DNA of 56,382 nucleotides from Streptomyces aidingensis (GCF_900112355.1 NZ_FOLM01000024.1:1-56382), one strand, 5' to 3'. Positions 18,401 through 25,449 are shown, counted from the first letter of the stretch. Notes: generated from the letters alone by a model not told the origin. Made by a program: numbers and translations.

Positions 18401-19058
18401 GCGCCAACTCCTGGCGGAGGACGCCCACACGCGTGCCAGGGCCCTGGACTTCGCCGTGCTGGAGGCGCTGCTGAACATCCTTGTGGTGCTGAGTGCCCGC
18501 GAGCCGGCGGCCTACCGGCTCGCGGCCCGGCCCGAGGAGGCGCAGCCGCTGCTCAGCCAGGTGGTGCGGGACTCCGGAGGGCTCGCCGGGCAGGCGGCCC
18601 TCATCCTGCTGGGCCGGCTCCGCTTCGTCGACCAGACTCCGGCGCAGGGCCCGGATCTGGTGGAGGTGCTGGACCGGGCGCTGCGCGGGGAGGCACCGAC
18701 CTGGGCCGCGGCGTACGACTTCGTCCGCACGATTCGCCATGTGCGCGGGCCGTCGCTGGCCGCGGCGGTACGGGAACGGATCCGCGACTCGCCGAACGAG
18801 GCGGTGGCGCAGGGCTTCGCCGGGCTGGCCGCCGCCTACGCCAGATCACCGGGGTGCGGTGCGGCGGAGCGCCTGGAGATCCGGCTGCTGCTGCGGGCGG
18901 AATCCGCCCCGGCCGGGGCGGGGCGGTTCCCGCTGTATCTGGTGGGAGCGGGGAGCCGGGACGATCCGTTCAGCCTGGTCCTCGGCCCCGACCGGCGGTC
19001 CGAGTTCCGCCGCCTGCTGCGCGACACCGGTTCCCCGGAGCCCCGGCCGGACATGTGA
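12450..19058 (+). CDS. Giant alpha/beta-hydrolase - NACHT NTPase - helical repeat protein
   Basis: About 2,202 aa. GTG at 12450 is preferred because GGAAGGGGG lies 9 bases before it; GTG 12411 is possible. Residues 1-240 form an alpha/beta hydrolase: FVHGFN oxyanion region, nucleophile elbow GHSMGG (about 87-92), Asp in FAGTDDQVV (about 185) and His in GDHFSIV (about 208), a complete lipase/esterase triad. An Asp/Thr low-complexity linker (about 390-408) leads to a NACHT NTPase: Walker A GDPGSGKS (about 421), Walker B LLIDGLDEL (about 517), sensor VITSRIAGY (about 558), and the winged-helix end FIHPTFREYLAGRDL (about 756). The remaining 1,400 residues are Ala/Leu/Arg/Glu-rich helices, like sensor repeats. 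The architecture effector-STAND NTPase-sensor is that of NLR-like immune proteins and bacterial Avs/bNACHT. The antiphage role is inference; it could also be a regulatory ATPase. Confidence 0.88.
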   Translation: MSGEPRRLGVVFVHGFNSGPETWDTLRDLIAEDDGLAFAGTLAFEYTTGLVRLRPDRRIPTLSTVADSLKTYLEVRTPGSLRLMLVGHSMGGLVIQRYLVRMLNEGRGAELSRIRRVVLFATPNTGSEILRGMRQQLLGTNPQERELRVLDETVRDTHVRVVHDIARASRVTERTCPIPFSVFAGTDDQVVPRASAQGYFPDVGALPGDHFSIVKPRKGDRDHAAFATLRYLLEKTEDGADPPAAERAADERPLPAPAAPAPGAAPERHLKDGLYRSLCENYLRVAFQESRYIELGDLGMEQDADDPGDAGRARQLGLDEMYISLQADPRSLSDRRRAERLRLLDEADLAGDTARALSGRENTIEAILAGGPRSAAGTATRSGTDADTATDADTDTDTDADAESGVPLETAFERHRVLVVLGDPGSGKSVLCLWLENSLARRSRSVLSGAESGPLRVPMRFRAADYARYYARDFAEGEPPGGLPEFLAAHLPDGIRYSRRLMRDMFERALADGDAVLLIDGLDELTDYRKEVTDALVALVRTQVADRPADHPAGRAQAVITSRIAGYDDVYLTVEEAAHYLIRPMSEEQIARFAGNFFTAIGDPGHAPPFLDRVGRSNPTVRRFAANPLLLTSMCSYWHRHHELPPGRSELYRRLVLDTGYRWRRFTDGAGESAIDRLLGDEEAFLGMLSRVARRIHDRHADGRISEEELLETLDDALFGLRRVTGDDPRPVTLGLVDRIRQRVGILAEFSSREFGFIHPTFREYLAGRDLRVLPPPAGPGPDLFDRFRERLGDPRWREPLLLALGECSSKSRTDLIRRALDTGPEEREVWAGTLLAAAVDQPAAAAGPVELTALLELAARTREDLRDVPDALDALDHRLAALRRHLGAERFDFLTLSLFADSSLIPPLAALYWRRRWLTAPVLERFAEVALHDTPDWGRPVQRALRRAAAGEPRREAEVRGKLDRPENDDPFATRLYELGRAAWERQRQRADESVVEEPAPGTLPLRELFTERPELWQACLADPGSARVICALFGGLDHHDALHWAAQYEDFARMLQLPDMPRQMEVERRATELVPEFGAEDIVYNIAVLLDTVGKRVTRAGPRAAVEVRWLSRPSAPALRGAVHRWALRTPGEPAPLREALARIATAEEGDAAERAEAELGLLVLDGRPMTPGRASVTALEGALEATGDAMIRGSRAWLTTVWESPDIPDAERPALYRFLLTVCFLVAGRPVSLAKPDTRFEEPVLIADRLAGRALARSWGEDPPADSGLNGISARQLLAAVGWLTTLPYPETGAGEGDGAGAVLWHEDMPRAAAAVTGAPARALRTVSSWMHRRAPDLEPEVTAALVAAAEARWEEPPEAGAGELPALMAELYPLLTDGRGTVPAGQLAELERLAAQAPAGTATDAALLLLALSGQARDEETETAAAAVAEAKGDQDQEQGQGQEPGGQQDGGRRRRQLAALDLLAAEPDQALRAELLYRCRGHLTEDQRVRERFLQAVATLDSPVLRADAAGDLAGCAAALLDRLDRLDRNDADDADDADGGTAPAPVPAPVPARGAGIGPADRIALRTVSAILQELLRLHRGVPGDGEREFSPAVLADVPAVPEALADAARLTHGWHLPLDRGLLERLIRRPTARPEDAAAVAHWLSLVSGVEDEVVPELTAWAERAPADAPWAVAVRNLLVLHRASREPRAPGVFRELVELVCTADAGASARARLELLGPRQDADRDVRHHRLSEAGVDRWWALGRAVVAETDPARRSLYQAAVWEWDIDDADAVREAAGRAGREADGRRVWLSLLAPATIWRPGAQQALAEWLDAGAGAGTAPEADPEAARTVLDLLASLLTCGNGLEVGESLVRAVTGACVRAGVTARFVPDLPEGRFRLAVAGPVAEACVAASARTPDAGAPEPATDDDIAAARRLLRDRTRRLVEPGGGPPGREELTGYGRLLWKPGPSRPEDVTTYIPRELGGERAVLLLGWLRQLLAEDAHTRARALDFAVLEALLNILVVLSAREPAAYRLAARPEEAQPLLSQVVRDSGGLAGQAALILLGRLRFVDQTPAQGPDLVEVLDRALRGEAPTWAAAYDFVRTIRHVRGPSLAAAVRERIRDSPNEAVAQGFAGLAAAYARSPGCGAAERLEIRLLLRAESAPAGAGRFPLYLVGAGSRDDPFSLVLGPDRRSEFRRLLRDTGSPEPRPDM

Positions 19059-19229
19059 CCCGGCGCCGGCCGCGGCTCACCGGTTCGGGCGCGGCCGTGG
19101 TGCGGTGCGGCGGCCGGGAGGGTGACATGGTGGGGACGGCACCGCCGCTGCCCCCGGTCTGCGTGGCCGGGCGGCCCGGGTGGCCCGGGTGGCCCGCGCC
19201 GTCCTCCCGGACGCCCTAGGAGCACCGTC

Positions 19230-20177
19230 ATGCGCGCACTCAACGTCCCCGCCGCCGGGCGGCAGCCGGAGGTCTCGGACCTGCCGGTGCCGGTCCCGGG
19301 GCCCGGGGAGGTCCTGCTCCGGGTGCGGGCCGCCGGCCTGAACGCCCTGGACACCGCCCTGGCGAGCGGCGCCATGGCCGAGCGGATGGAGCACCGCTAT
19401 CCGCTGGTGATCGGCCGGGACGCGGCGGGCGTGGTGGAGCGGGCCGGCGAGGGTGCCCGCCGGTTCGCCCCGGGCGACGAGGTTTTCGGCAATATCGCGC
19501 TGGTCCCGCCCGTCCAGGCCGGCACCGTGGCCGGGTACGCGGTGCTGCCCGCCGCCCGGCTGGTGTCCAAGCCGGCCGCGCTGGACTTCGCCGCCGCGGC
19601 GGCACTGCCGCTGGCCGGTGCCGCCGCCGCGGGCTGCGTCGACGCCGTCGCCGCCGAGGCGGGCCAGTCCGCGCTGGTGGTCGGCGCCACCGGCGGCGTC
19701 GGCTCGTACGCCGTGCAGCTGCTCGCCGCCCGCCGGATCTCCGTCGTCGCCACCGGCACCCCCGCCGACACCGACCGCCTGATGGCGCTGGGCGCCGCCA
19801 GGGTCGTGGACCACACCACCGGCGATCTGGTCGAGCAGGTCCGCGACGAGTACCCCGGCGGGGTGGACGCGATGATCGACCTGGTTTCCCGCACTCCCGA
19901 CGCGGTGCCGCTGGAACTCGTCCGCAAGGGCGGCCGGATCGCCTCCACCCTCGGCGCCGCCGATGACCAGACCCTGGCCGCGGCCGGCCTGGCCGGCCGC
20001 AATGTGCGGGCGGACCCGGAACGGGACGTCATCGCCCCGCTCGCCCAGGACGCCGCGGCCGGCGCCCTCACCGTCGACATCGGCACCGTTCTCCCCCTGG
20101 ACCGCGCCGCCGAGGGCCTGGCCACCCTCGCCGCCGGCCACGCCCGCGGCAAGATCGTCATCTCCCCCATCCCCTGA
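19230..20177 (+). CDS. NAD(P)-dependent quinone/alkene oxidoreductase (zinc-free MDR family)
   Basis: A 315-aa medium-chain dehydrogenase. AGGAG at 19218-19222 sets the ATG at 19230. The N-terminal GroES-like half has PGEVLLRVRAAGLNALDTALA and GRDAAGVVERAGEG. It lacks the Cys/His/Asp zinc ligands of alcohol dehydrogenases, so it belongs to the quinone-oxidoreductase-like branch. The nucleotide-binding half starts with ALVVGATGGVGSYAVQLLAA near residue 150, followed by VVATGTPADTDRLMALGAARVVD. It ends GHARGKIVISP, the usual C-terminus of this family. The natural substrate is unknown. The region from 19059 to 19229 shows nothing beyond this ribosome site. Confidence 0.88.
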   Translation: MRALNVPAAGRQPEVSDLPVPVPGPGEVLLRVRAAGLNALDTALASGAMAERMEHRYPLVIGRDAAGVVERAGEGARRFAPGDEVFGNIALVPPVQAGTVAGYAVLPAARLVSKPAALDFAAAAALPLAGAAAAGCVDAVAAEAGQSALVVGATGGVGSYAVQLLAARRISVVATGTPADTDRLMALGAARVVDHTTGDLVEQVRDEYPGGVDAMIDLVSRTPDAVPLELVRKGGRIASTLGAADDQTLAAAGLAGRNVRADPERDVIAPLAQDAAAGALTVDIGTVLPLDRAAEGLATLAAGHARGKIVISPIP

Positions 20178-20520
20178 CCACCCACCGGCCCTTCCCTCAC
20201 ACCGGCCTGGGCAACGCAGAGGCATCCCGGACCATCACCCGTTCGGGGCGTGCGCTCGCGCCGTCCACCGTGCTCCGCCCCGGTTGCGCGTCAAGGGGCA
20301 CGGCGGCGGGTGAGCGGGCGGACGGCTGACCGTATTCGGGGCGCGGCCGGGCCTCTGGCAGCGCCTCTGACGGACCGCCCGGCCGCCCGGCCGCCCCGCC
20401 GGTCCGCCCGGTTCCGGCATGTGCCCGGGGCCGGGTGGCCGGGGGCCGCCGCGGCGCGGGTTTTTGCCGTAACGGCAAGAACGTTCGTCGTTTCCGCAGC
20501 CGCCGCCCCACTCTGGCGTC
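20178..20520. promoter_or_regulatory. Gene-free stretch ending in a methyltransferase promoter with two palindromes
   Basis: 343 bp without a supported gene. The first 280 bp are GC-rich with no clear signal. Near the end sits TTGCCGT-A-ACGGCAA (20464-20478), a perfect 7-bp inverted repeat, immediately followed by the 8-bp palindrome GAACGTTC (20479-20486). Both lie 35-57 bp before the ATG of the methyltransferase and would overlap its promoter, so a repressor site is plausible. Confidence 0.4.
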
Positions 20521-21186
20521 ATGAGCACCCACAGCCATACCCCCAGCCCTGCCGACAGCGACGACCACGGCGATGCCCAGGACTTCTGGGAGAACCACTA
20601 CGCCGCCCGCGAGCAGATCTGGTCCGGCCGGGTCAATGCCCCGCTGGCCGGATTCGCCGCCGCGCTGCCGCCCGGCCGCGCACTGGACCTCGGCTGCGGC
20701 GAGGGCGGCGATGCCGCCCACCTCGCCGGGCTCGGCTGGCAGGTCACCGCCGTGGACATCTCCTCCCTCGCCCTGGCACGCACCCGCGCCCGGGTCGAGG
20801 CGGCGGGGGTGGCGGACCGGGTCACCACCGAGCGGCACGATCTGTCCCGCAGCTTCCCGGCGGGCAGCTTCGGCCTGATCAGCGCCCAGTATCTGCAAGC
20901 GCCGTTCGAGTTCTCCCGGCCGGCGATCTTCCGCCGTGCCGCCGCGGCGCTGACCGTGGGCGGCGTGCTGTTCATCGTCGACCACGGAGCGCCGCCGCCC
21001 TGGGCCAAGGACCACCACGCCCACCACCACTTTCCCGGCCCGCGGGAGGTGTACGACGGCATCGGCCTGGACCCGGCCGGATACCGCGCCGAACGCCTGG
21101 CCAGCCCGGAACGCGAGGCCACCGGCCCGGACGGGGTGACCGGCACCCTCGTCGACAATGTGATCGCCATCCGCCGCCTCGCCTGA
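20521..21186 (+). CDS. Class I SAM-dependent methyltransferase (TehB/thiopurine-type)
   Basis: A 221-aa methyltransferase. Motif I is ALDLGCGEGGDAAHLA near residue 55, followed by VTAVDISSLALARTRA (acidic residue for the ribose hydroxyls), the post-I segment VTTERHDLS, and FGLISAQYLQ in the motif IV region. The opening DFWENHYAAREQIWSGRVNAPL is typical of the methyltransferases related to tellurite-resistance TehB and to small-molecule/metalloid methyl transfer. A His-rich loop (KDHHAHHHF) about residue 163 might bind metal. The real acceptor is unknown. A paired palindrome upstream suggests dedicated regulation. It is a single gene flanked by intergenic regions. Confidence 0.85.
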   Translation: MSTHSHTPSPADSDDHGDAQDFWENHYAAREQIWSGRVNAPLAGFAAALPPGRALDLGCGEGGDAAHLAGLGWQVTAVDISSLALARTRARVEAAGVADRVTTERHDLSRSFPAGSFGLISAQYLQAPFEFSRPAIFRRAAAALTVGGVLFIVDHGAPPPWAKDHHAHHHFPGPREVYDGIGLDPAGYRAERLASPEREATGPDGVTGTLVDNVIAIRRLA

Positions 21187-21307
21187 GCGCGTGTGGCCGG
21201 GCGCCGGGGAGCGCGCGCCGCGCCCGGACCGGGTTCCGCGGCGGTGCGGCGGGTTCCGGTGGTGCCCGGAGCCTTGACGGGCGCGGTGCTGCGCTCCCAT
21301 GGTGTGT

Positions 21308-21319
21308 GGGAGCGCTCCC
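21308..21319. promoter_or_regulatory. GGGAGCGCTCCC palindrome, CebR-box-like
   Basis: A perfect 12-bp palindrome within TGGGAGCGCTCCCG. It differs by one outer base from TGGGAGCGCTCCCA, the operator described for the cellobiose repressor CebR in Streptomyces. It lies 86 bp upstream of the ATG of the next membrane protein, followed by three GCCATG repeats (21329-21355). The nearby genes are not cellulolytic, so the biological meaning is open. Confidence 0.5.
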
Positions 21320-21404
21320 GTCATGCGCATGCCATGTCACGCCATGTCGTGCCATGGCTTTCCCGCCGCCCCCGGCCCCCGCCGCCCTACCGTCCGAGGA
21401 ACCG

Positions 21405-22061
21405 ATGACACCGCCGCCGTCCGCCCGTCACCGCGGGGCCCCGCCCCGGCGGTGTGCGGGTGCGGTGGTGCGGGTGGTGCTGGGCGCGGAACTCGGGCTG
21501 GCGTCCGCGCTGGCCGCTCATCTCGCGGCCGGCGGGCGGCCGCCCGCCCCGGACCGGCTGGCGGCCCTGGCCCTGCTGCTGGCGCTGCTGGCGCCCGCGG
21601 CCCGGCCGGCCGTCCGGCGGCACCTGCGGCCCCCGTTGACGCTGCTTGCGGCGGGCGCCGGGCAGTGCGTGCTGCATCTGCTGCTCTGCGTGCTGCACTC
21701 CGGCCCGGCCGCCGGCGGGGCACCGGCCCTCGCCCGGCCGCATCCCTGGCATGCCGAGGCGGCGGCCGTCCACGGCCCCGCGCCGGAGATGGCGATGGCC
21801 CACGGGCTGGCCTGGCTGGCCGGGGCCGGCGCTGCGGCGCACGGGGAGAGGCTGCTGCGCCGCACGGCGGCGCTGATGCTCCGTCGGCCGGCCCGCCCGG
21901 CCCGCCCGGCCCGCCCGGCCCGCCCGCTCCGGCCGCGGCCCCCGGCGCCGGCACCGTCCGGGCCGGGCGGTCCGCCGCCGCCGGTGCGGCAGCCGCCGAA
22001 GCTGCGGCTGCTCGCCAGGTCGGTGTCCCGGCGCGGACCGCCGCGGCCGGCCCCGGCCTGA
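21405..22061 (+). CDS. Small membrane protein of a PepSY locus, function unknown
   Basis: A 218-aa protein; GAGGA at 21396-21400 supports the ATG at 21405. After an Arg/Pro-rich start there are hydrophobic Ala/Leu helices (about residues 25-45, 48-65 and 75-95), then a His-containing extracytoplasmic loop (ARPHPWHAEAAAVHG), another helix ending in a GERLLRR cytosolic edge, and a very Pro/Arg-rich tail with an ARP repeat (RPARPARPARP). Proteins of this size beside PepSY membrane proteins are common in Streptomyces and are annotated as hypothetical. The His-rich loop suggests metal contact, which is only inference. The 211-bp gap to the PepSY gene contains its ribosome site and nothing else recognised. 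Confidence 0.6.
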   Translation: MTPPPSARHRGAPPRRCAGAVVRVVLGAELGLASALAAHLAAGGRPPAPDRLAALALLLALLAPAARPAVRRHLRPPLTLLAAGAGQCVLHLLLCVLHSGPAAGGAPALARPHPWHAEAAAVHGPAPEMAMAHGLAWLAGAGAAAHGERLLRRTAALMLRRPARPARPARPARPLRPRPPAPAPSGPGGPPPPVRQPPKLRLLARSVSRRGPPRPAPA

Positions 22062-22271
22062 TCGACTTCGCCCGACGGCCGCTCCATGGGCCGCCGGGGT
22101 CCCGCCGTTCCTGTCAGGCCCGTGCCGCGGCGCCGCTCGGCCGCGGAGTGACACCCGCCCCACCGCGGGCGGTTCCCAGCCGTTGCCATCAGTGTTCGTG
22201 TGCCGGACGCCCCGGCCTCCCCACCCCCGTCCCGGCCGGGCGCGCGGGCCACGAACGGACAGGAGCTTGAC

Positions 22272-23783
22272 ATGTCCATAACCTCAGATGTGCCCAAGGC
22301 CGCCGGGCCGGGCGCGGAGCCGGAGCCGGGTTCCCGGCCCGGGACCGCCGGCGCCCGGTCCGGCGGACTGGCGCTGCTGCGCCGTCTGCACTTCTACGCG
22401 GGCGTCCTGGTGGCGCCGTTCCTGGCGCTGCTGGCCCTGACCGGCCTGGCCTACGCCTTCGCCCCCCAGCTCGAACAGGCCGTCTACGGCGACGAGCTGA
22501 CGGTGGACCGGATCACCGGCGGCCCCGTGCCCCTCGGCGAGCAGATCGACGCCGCCCTCGCCGCCCACCCGGAGGGCACCCTGTCCTCCGTCGTCGTGCC
22601 CGCGGACCCGGAGGCCACCACCCGCGTGGTGCTGTCCGTCCCCGAACTCGGCGACCAGCAGCGCACCGTCTATGTCGACCCCTACACCGGCGCGGTGCGC
22701 GGCGCCCTGGAGACCAACTTCGGCAGTCCGCCGCTGACCACCTGGCTGAGCGAGCTGCACGGCTCCCTGCACCTGGGCGACCTCGGGCGGCTGTACTCGG
22801 AGCTGGCCGCGAGCTGGCTGTGGGTACTGGCCCTGGCCGGGCTGGTGCTGTGGCTGCGGCGGGCCAGGGGGCAGCGCGCCCGGGGTGCGCGCGGGGTGCT
22901 GCTGCCGCAGCTCTCCGCCCGCGGGGTACGCCGCTCCCGCACCCTGCACGCCTCCGCGGGCGTCTGGCTGGCGCTGGGTCTGCTGGTGCTGAGCGCCACC
23001 GGCCTGACCTGGTCGAACTATGCGGGCGGCCGGTTCGACGCGCTCCAGGGCTCGTTCAACTCCCATGCACCCGAGGTGGCCACCGCCCTGCCCGCCGCCT
23101 CCGGCGAGGAGGGCACCGCCGGCGGTGGCGACGGTGCCGGTGACGGCGGCGCCGGTCACCACCACGAAGGCGGGCAGCCGGAGGACGGCACCGCCGCCGC
23201 CACCGCCGCCGGGCAGGCCGACCGCGTACTGGCCGCGGCCCGCGGGGCCGGTCTGGACGGCCCGGTGAAGCTGACCCCGCCGCCGGACCACGCCCATGGC
23301 TGGACCGTCGCCCAGGACGACAAGGTCTGGCCGGTACGGCTGGACACCGTGGCCGTCGACCCCGGCACCGGCGAGGTGCTGGACCGGCTGGCCTTCGCCG
23401 ACCACCCGCTGCTGGCCAAGCTCAGCACGCTCGGCATCCAGGCCCACATGGGCCGTCTCTTCGGCCTGGCCAACCAGCTCGTGCTGGCCGCCATCGCGCT
23501 CGGCGTCCTGTGGCTGGTGGGCTACGGCTACCGCATGTGGTGGCAGCGCCGCCCGCTGCGGGACGCGGCCTGGCCCGCCCTGGGCCGGCCCCCCGCCCGG
23601 GGCACCTGGCGCGGCCTGGCCCGGCCGGTGCTGCTGCTCGGCATCCCGGCGGTGGTGTTCATCGGCTGGGCGCTGCCCGTGCTGGGCGTCAGCCTGCTGG
23701 CCTTCCTCGCCGTGGACGCCGTGACCGGCACGGTCCGCAGCCGCCAAAGCCGCCGCACCGGACGGCCCGCCGGGGTCTCCTGA
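22272..23783 (+). CDS. PepSY domain-containing membrane protein (PepSY_TM family)
   Basis: A 503-aa integral membrane protein. AGGAG at 22261-22265 precedes the ATG at 22272. The PepSY_TM pattern is clear: a first helix with LHFYAGVLVAPFLALLALTGLAYAF, then GDELTVDRI, an outer PepSY repeat, the second helix after WLSELHGSLHLGDLG, and later RTLHASAGVWLALGLLVLSATGLTW. A Gly/His/Glu-rich external loop (GGAGHHHEGGQ) and a second PepSY-like segment (VDPGTGEVLDRLAF) follow, then two C-terminal helices around GRLFGLANQLVLAA. Family members are linked to iron-siderophore reduction or copper handling. The His cluster favours a metal role (inference). Confidence 0.88.
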   Translation: MSITSDVPKAAGPGAEPEPGSRPGTAGARSGGLALLRRLHFYAGVLVAPFLALLALTGLAYAFAPQLEQAVYGDELTVDRITGGPVPLGEQIDAALAAHPEGTLSSVVVPADPEATTRVVLSVPELGDQQRTVYVDPYTGAVRGALETNFGSPPLTTWLSELHGSLHLGDLGRLYSELAASWLWVLALAGLVLWLRRARGQRARGARGVLLPQLSARGVRRSRTLHASAGVWLALGLLVLSATGLTWSNYAGGRFDALQGSFNSHAPEVATALPAASGEEGTAGGGDGAGDGGAGHHHEGGQPEDGTAAATAAGQADRVLAAARGAGLDGPVKLTPPPDHAHGWTVAQDDKVWPVRLDTVAVDPGTGEVLDRLAFADHPLLAKLSTLGIQAHMGRLFGLANQLVLAAIALGVLWLVGYGYRMWWQRRPLRDAAWPALGRPPARGTWRGLARPVLLLGIPAVVFIGWALPVLGVSLLAFLAVDAVTGTVRSRQSRRTGRPAGVS

Positions 23784-23795
23784 CACCGCGCCCCG

Positions 23796-23879
23796 GCCCG
23801 CCCGGCCGCCCCTGCCACGGCCGCCCCTGCCACGGCCGCCCCCGCCCCGGGCGGCCGGGCCACGGGCGGCCGGGCGGGC
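23796..23879. terminator. Large GC-rich bidirectional terminator
   Basis: A 16-bp perfect inverted repeat (GCCCGCCCGGCCGCCC at 23796-23811, complement at 23864-23879) encloses a second set of internal repeats in which CCTGCCACGGCCGCC occurs twice in tandem. It sits exactly between the convergent PepSY (stop 23783) and VOC (stop 23883) genes. Confidence 0.75.
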
Positions 23880-23882
23880 CCC

Positions 23883-24515
23883 TCAGCGGGCGGACGCCGG
23901 CGCGGTGGCCTCCCAGGCGAAGCCGTCCGGGTCGGTGAAGGTCCCGGCATCGCCGCCGATCACGATCCGGTGCGAGCCGGACCCCTCGGGAGCGACCCCG
24001 GCGAGCTTGGCCAGCGCCCGGCGCCGGTACAGCGCCAGGGTGAGGGGGCCCGTCCCGGGGGCGAACTCGGCATACACGCGGGCGAAGCTCTTGGCCACGG
24101 AAAGCCCCCGGCCGGTGTAGAACCGCTTGCTCGCGGCCACGTCCGAAACGCCCAGCAGCAGCACGATGCTGTCGAACTCCCTGGTGGCGGGACCGGTGTT
24201 CTTCTTGGACGTGGACGCGAGCTGCCAGATGGTCCCGTCCGGGGCCCGCACCACACCGCCGTAGCCCCAGAGCGACTTGGCGGCGGGCTTCAGCACCGCG
24301 GCGCCGGCCTCCAGGGCGGAGGCCATGAAGCTGTCGACGGTGGCCGGCTGGGCCACCGACAGCGTCAGGGTGAATCCCCGGAAGCCGGTGCTGGGGGCCT
24401 CCGAGGCCCGCAGCCGGATCTGCGTGTCCAGCCCGAAGGCGGCGGTGCAGAAGCGCCGAGCGGCCGCGGGGTCGGCCACCTCAAGGGTGACGGATTCGAT
24501 CGATGTCATGGTCAT
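23883..24515 (-). CDS. VOC-family glyoxalase/dioxygenase-like protein, two tandem half-domains
   Basis: A 210-aa vicinal-oxygen-chelate protein. The ATG at 24515 shares its A with the stop of the AraC-type regulator (TGATG), so the two are translationally coupled; a second ATG lies two codons later. The first half-domain runs SIESVTLEVADPAAARRFCTAAFGLD to FTLTLSVA, and the second begins FDSIVLLLGVSDVAASKRFYTGRGL and ends GDAGTFTDPDGFAWEA. Each contributes a beta-alpha-beta-beta-beta unit. Family members act in fosfomycin, bleomycin or glyoxal resistance or as aromatic dioxygenases. The metal ligands cannot be assigned by eye. The companion regulator suggests inducible detoxification. Confidence 0.8.
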   Translation of the reverse strand: MTMTSIESVTLEVADPAAARRFCTAAFGLDTQIRLRASEAPSTGFRGFTLTLSVAQPATVDSFMASALEAGAAVLKPAAKSLWGYGGVVRAPDGTIWQLASTSKKNTGPATREFDSIVLLLGVSDVAASKRFYTGRGLSVAKSFARVYAEFAPGTGPLTLALYRRRALAKLAGVAPEGSGSHRIVIGGDAGTFTDPDGFAWEATAPASAR

Positions 24516-24982
24516 CACGCTAGTTCCGCCACGGTGACCAGGGCTTCTTGATTCCTGACCGGTCGGGTGACCTGCTTGGCCAGACACTGCGGCAGCCCCG
24601 CGGCGCCTCCGGCCGGCGTGCGGTTCCGGTAGGCGCTGGGCGGCATGCCGTACAGCTCGCCGAAGCGGGTGCTGAAGGTGCCGAGCGAGGAGCAGCCGAC
24701 CGCGAAGCAGACCTCGGTGACGCTGAGGTCGCCGCGCCGCAGCAGGGCCGCCGCCCGCTCGATCCGGCGGGTCATCAGGTACGCGTACGGGGACTCGCCG
24801 TAGGCCAGCCGGAACTGGCGGCTGAGGTGCCCGGCGGACATGTTCGCGCCGCGGGCGAGCGCCTCGACGTTCAGCGGCTGCGCGTACTCCCGGTCGATCC
24901 GGTCACGGACCCGGCGCAGCCGCGCCAGCTCCCCGAGGCGGTGCGCCGCGGCGCGGGCCCGCCCCCACGCGGGGTGACACAT
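24515..24982 (-). CDS. AraC-family transcriptional regulator, DNA-binding domain only
   Basis: A 155-aa regulator consisting almost wholly of the two helix-turn-helix units of the AraC/XylS fold: LNVEALARGANMSAGHLSR and, after the linker, LSVTEVCFAVGCSSLGTFS followed by FGELYGMPPSAYR. It lacks the usual ligand-binding domain, so it may respond to protein level or act with a partner. GGGAG upstream supports ATG 24982. It overlaps the VOC gene that follows and lies 56 bp after another VOC gene in the same orientation, forming a likely VOC-AraC-VOC operon. Confidence 0.85.
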   Translation of the reverse strand: MCHPAWGRARAAAHRLGELARLRRVRDRIDREYAQPLNVEALARGANMSAGHLSRQFRLAYGESPYAYLMTRRIERAAALLRRGDLSVTEVCFAVGCSSLGTFSTRFGELYGMPPSAYRNRTPAGGAAGLPQCLAKQVTRPVRNQEALVTVAELA

Positions 24983-25038
24983 ACGGGTGCTCCCTCACTG
25001 CCGTCGCTCTGCCGTCGGCCGCCACCGTCACCGGCGGC

Positions 25039-25449
25039 TCAGCCGATCTCCTGGATGCGGATCAGATTGCCCGCGGGGTCGCGGAAGGCGCAGTCCCGGA
25101 TGCCGTAGGGCTGCTCGGTCGGCTCCTGCACCACCTCGGCGTCCTTGGCCTGCACCTGCTCGAAGGTGGTGTCCAGGTCCCGGGTGGCCAGCAGGATCCA
25201 TCCGTAGGTGCCCTTGGCCATCATCTCGGCGATGACGCGCCGCTCCTCCTCGGTGATGCCGGGGTCGGTGGCCGGCGGCGCCAGCAGGATGGAGGTGTCG
25301 GGCCGGCCGGGGGGACCGACCGTGATCCAGCGCATCGTGCCCTGACCGACGTCGTTGCGGACCTCGAAGCCGAGCACGTCGCGGTAGAAGGCCAGGGAGG
25401 CTTCCGGGTCGTCGTGCGGCAGAAAGCTGGTGTGAATGGTGATGTCCAT
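25039..25449 (-). CDS. VOC-family protein (glyoxalase/bleomycin-resistance-like)
   Basis: A 136-aa single VOC domain with MDITIHTSFLPHDDPEASLAFYRDVLGFEVRNDVG at the N-terminus and a second half ending GIRDCAFRDPAGNLIRIQE. His in ITIHTS and Glu in IRIQE are at the positions where VOC enzymes bind metal. The start at 25449 follows the family pattern; ATG 25458 would add three residues. Proteins of this subgroup often sit beside AraC regulators in actinomycetes, as here. The substrate is unknown. The short upstream spacer has no clear ribosome site, so expression from a near-leaderless transcript is possible. Confidence 0.85.
   Translation of the reverse strand: MDITIHTSFLPHDDPEASLAFYRDVLGFEVRNDVGQGTMRWITVGPPGRPDTSILLAPPATDPGITEEERRVIAEMMAKGTYGWILLATRDLDTTFEQVQAKDAEVVQEPTEQPYGIRDCAFRDPAGNLIRIQEIG

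Noticed and set aside
13941..18740. 1,599-codon open frame antisense to the hydrolase-NACHT gene
   Set aside because: It mirrors the opposite strand's codon structure in very GC-rich DNA, has Gly/Arg/Gln/Val-heavy composition, no domain motif and no ribosome site.
22200..22271. Upstream extension of the PepSY protein
   Set aside because: The AGGAG site 7 bases before ATG 22272 and the lack of membrane or family sequence in the extension favour the shorter start.
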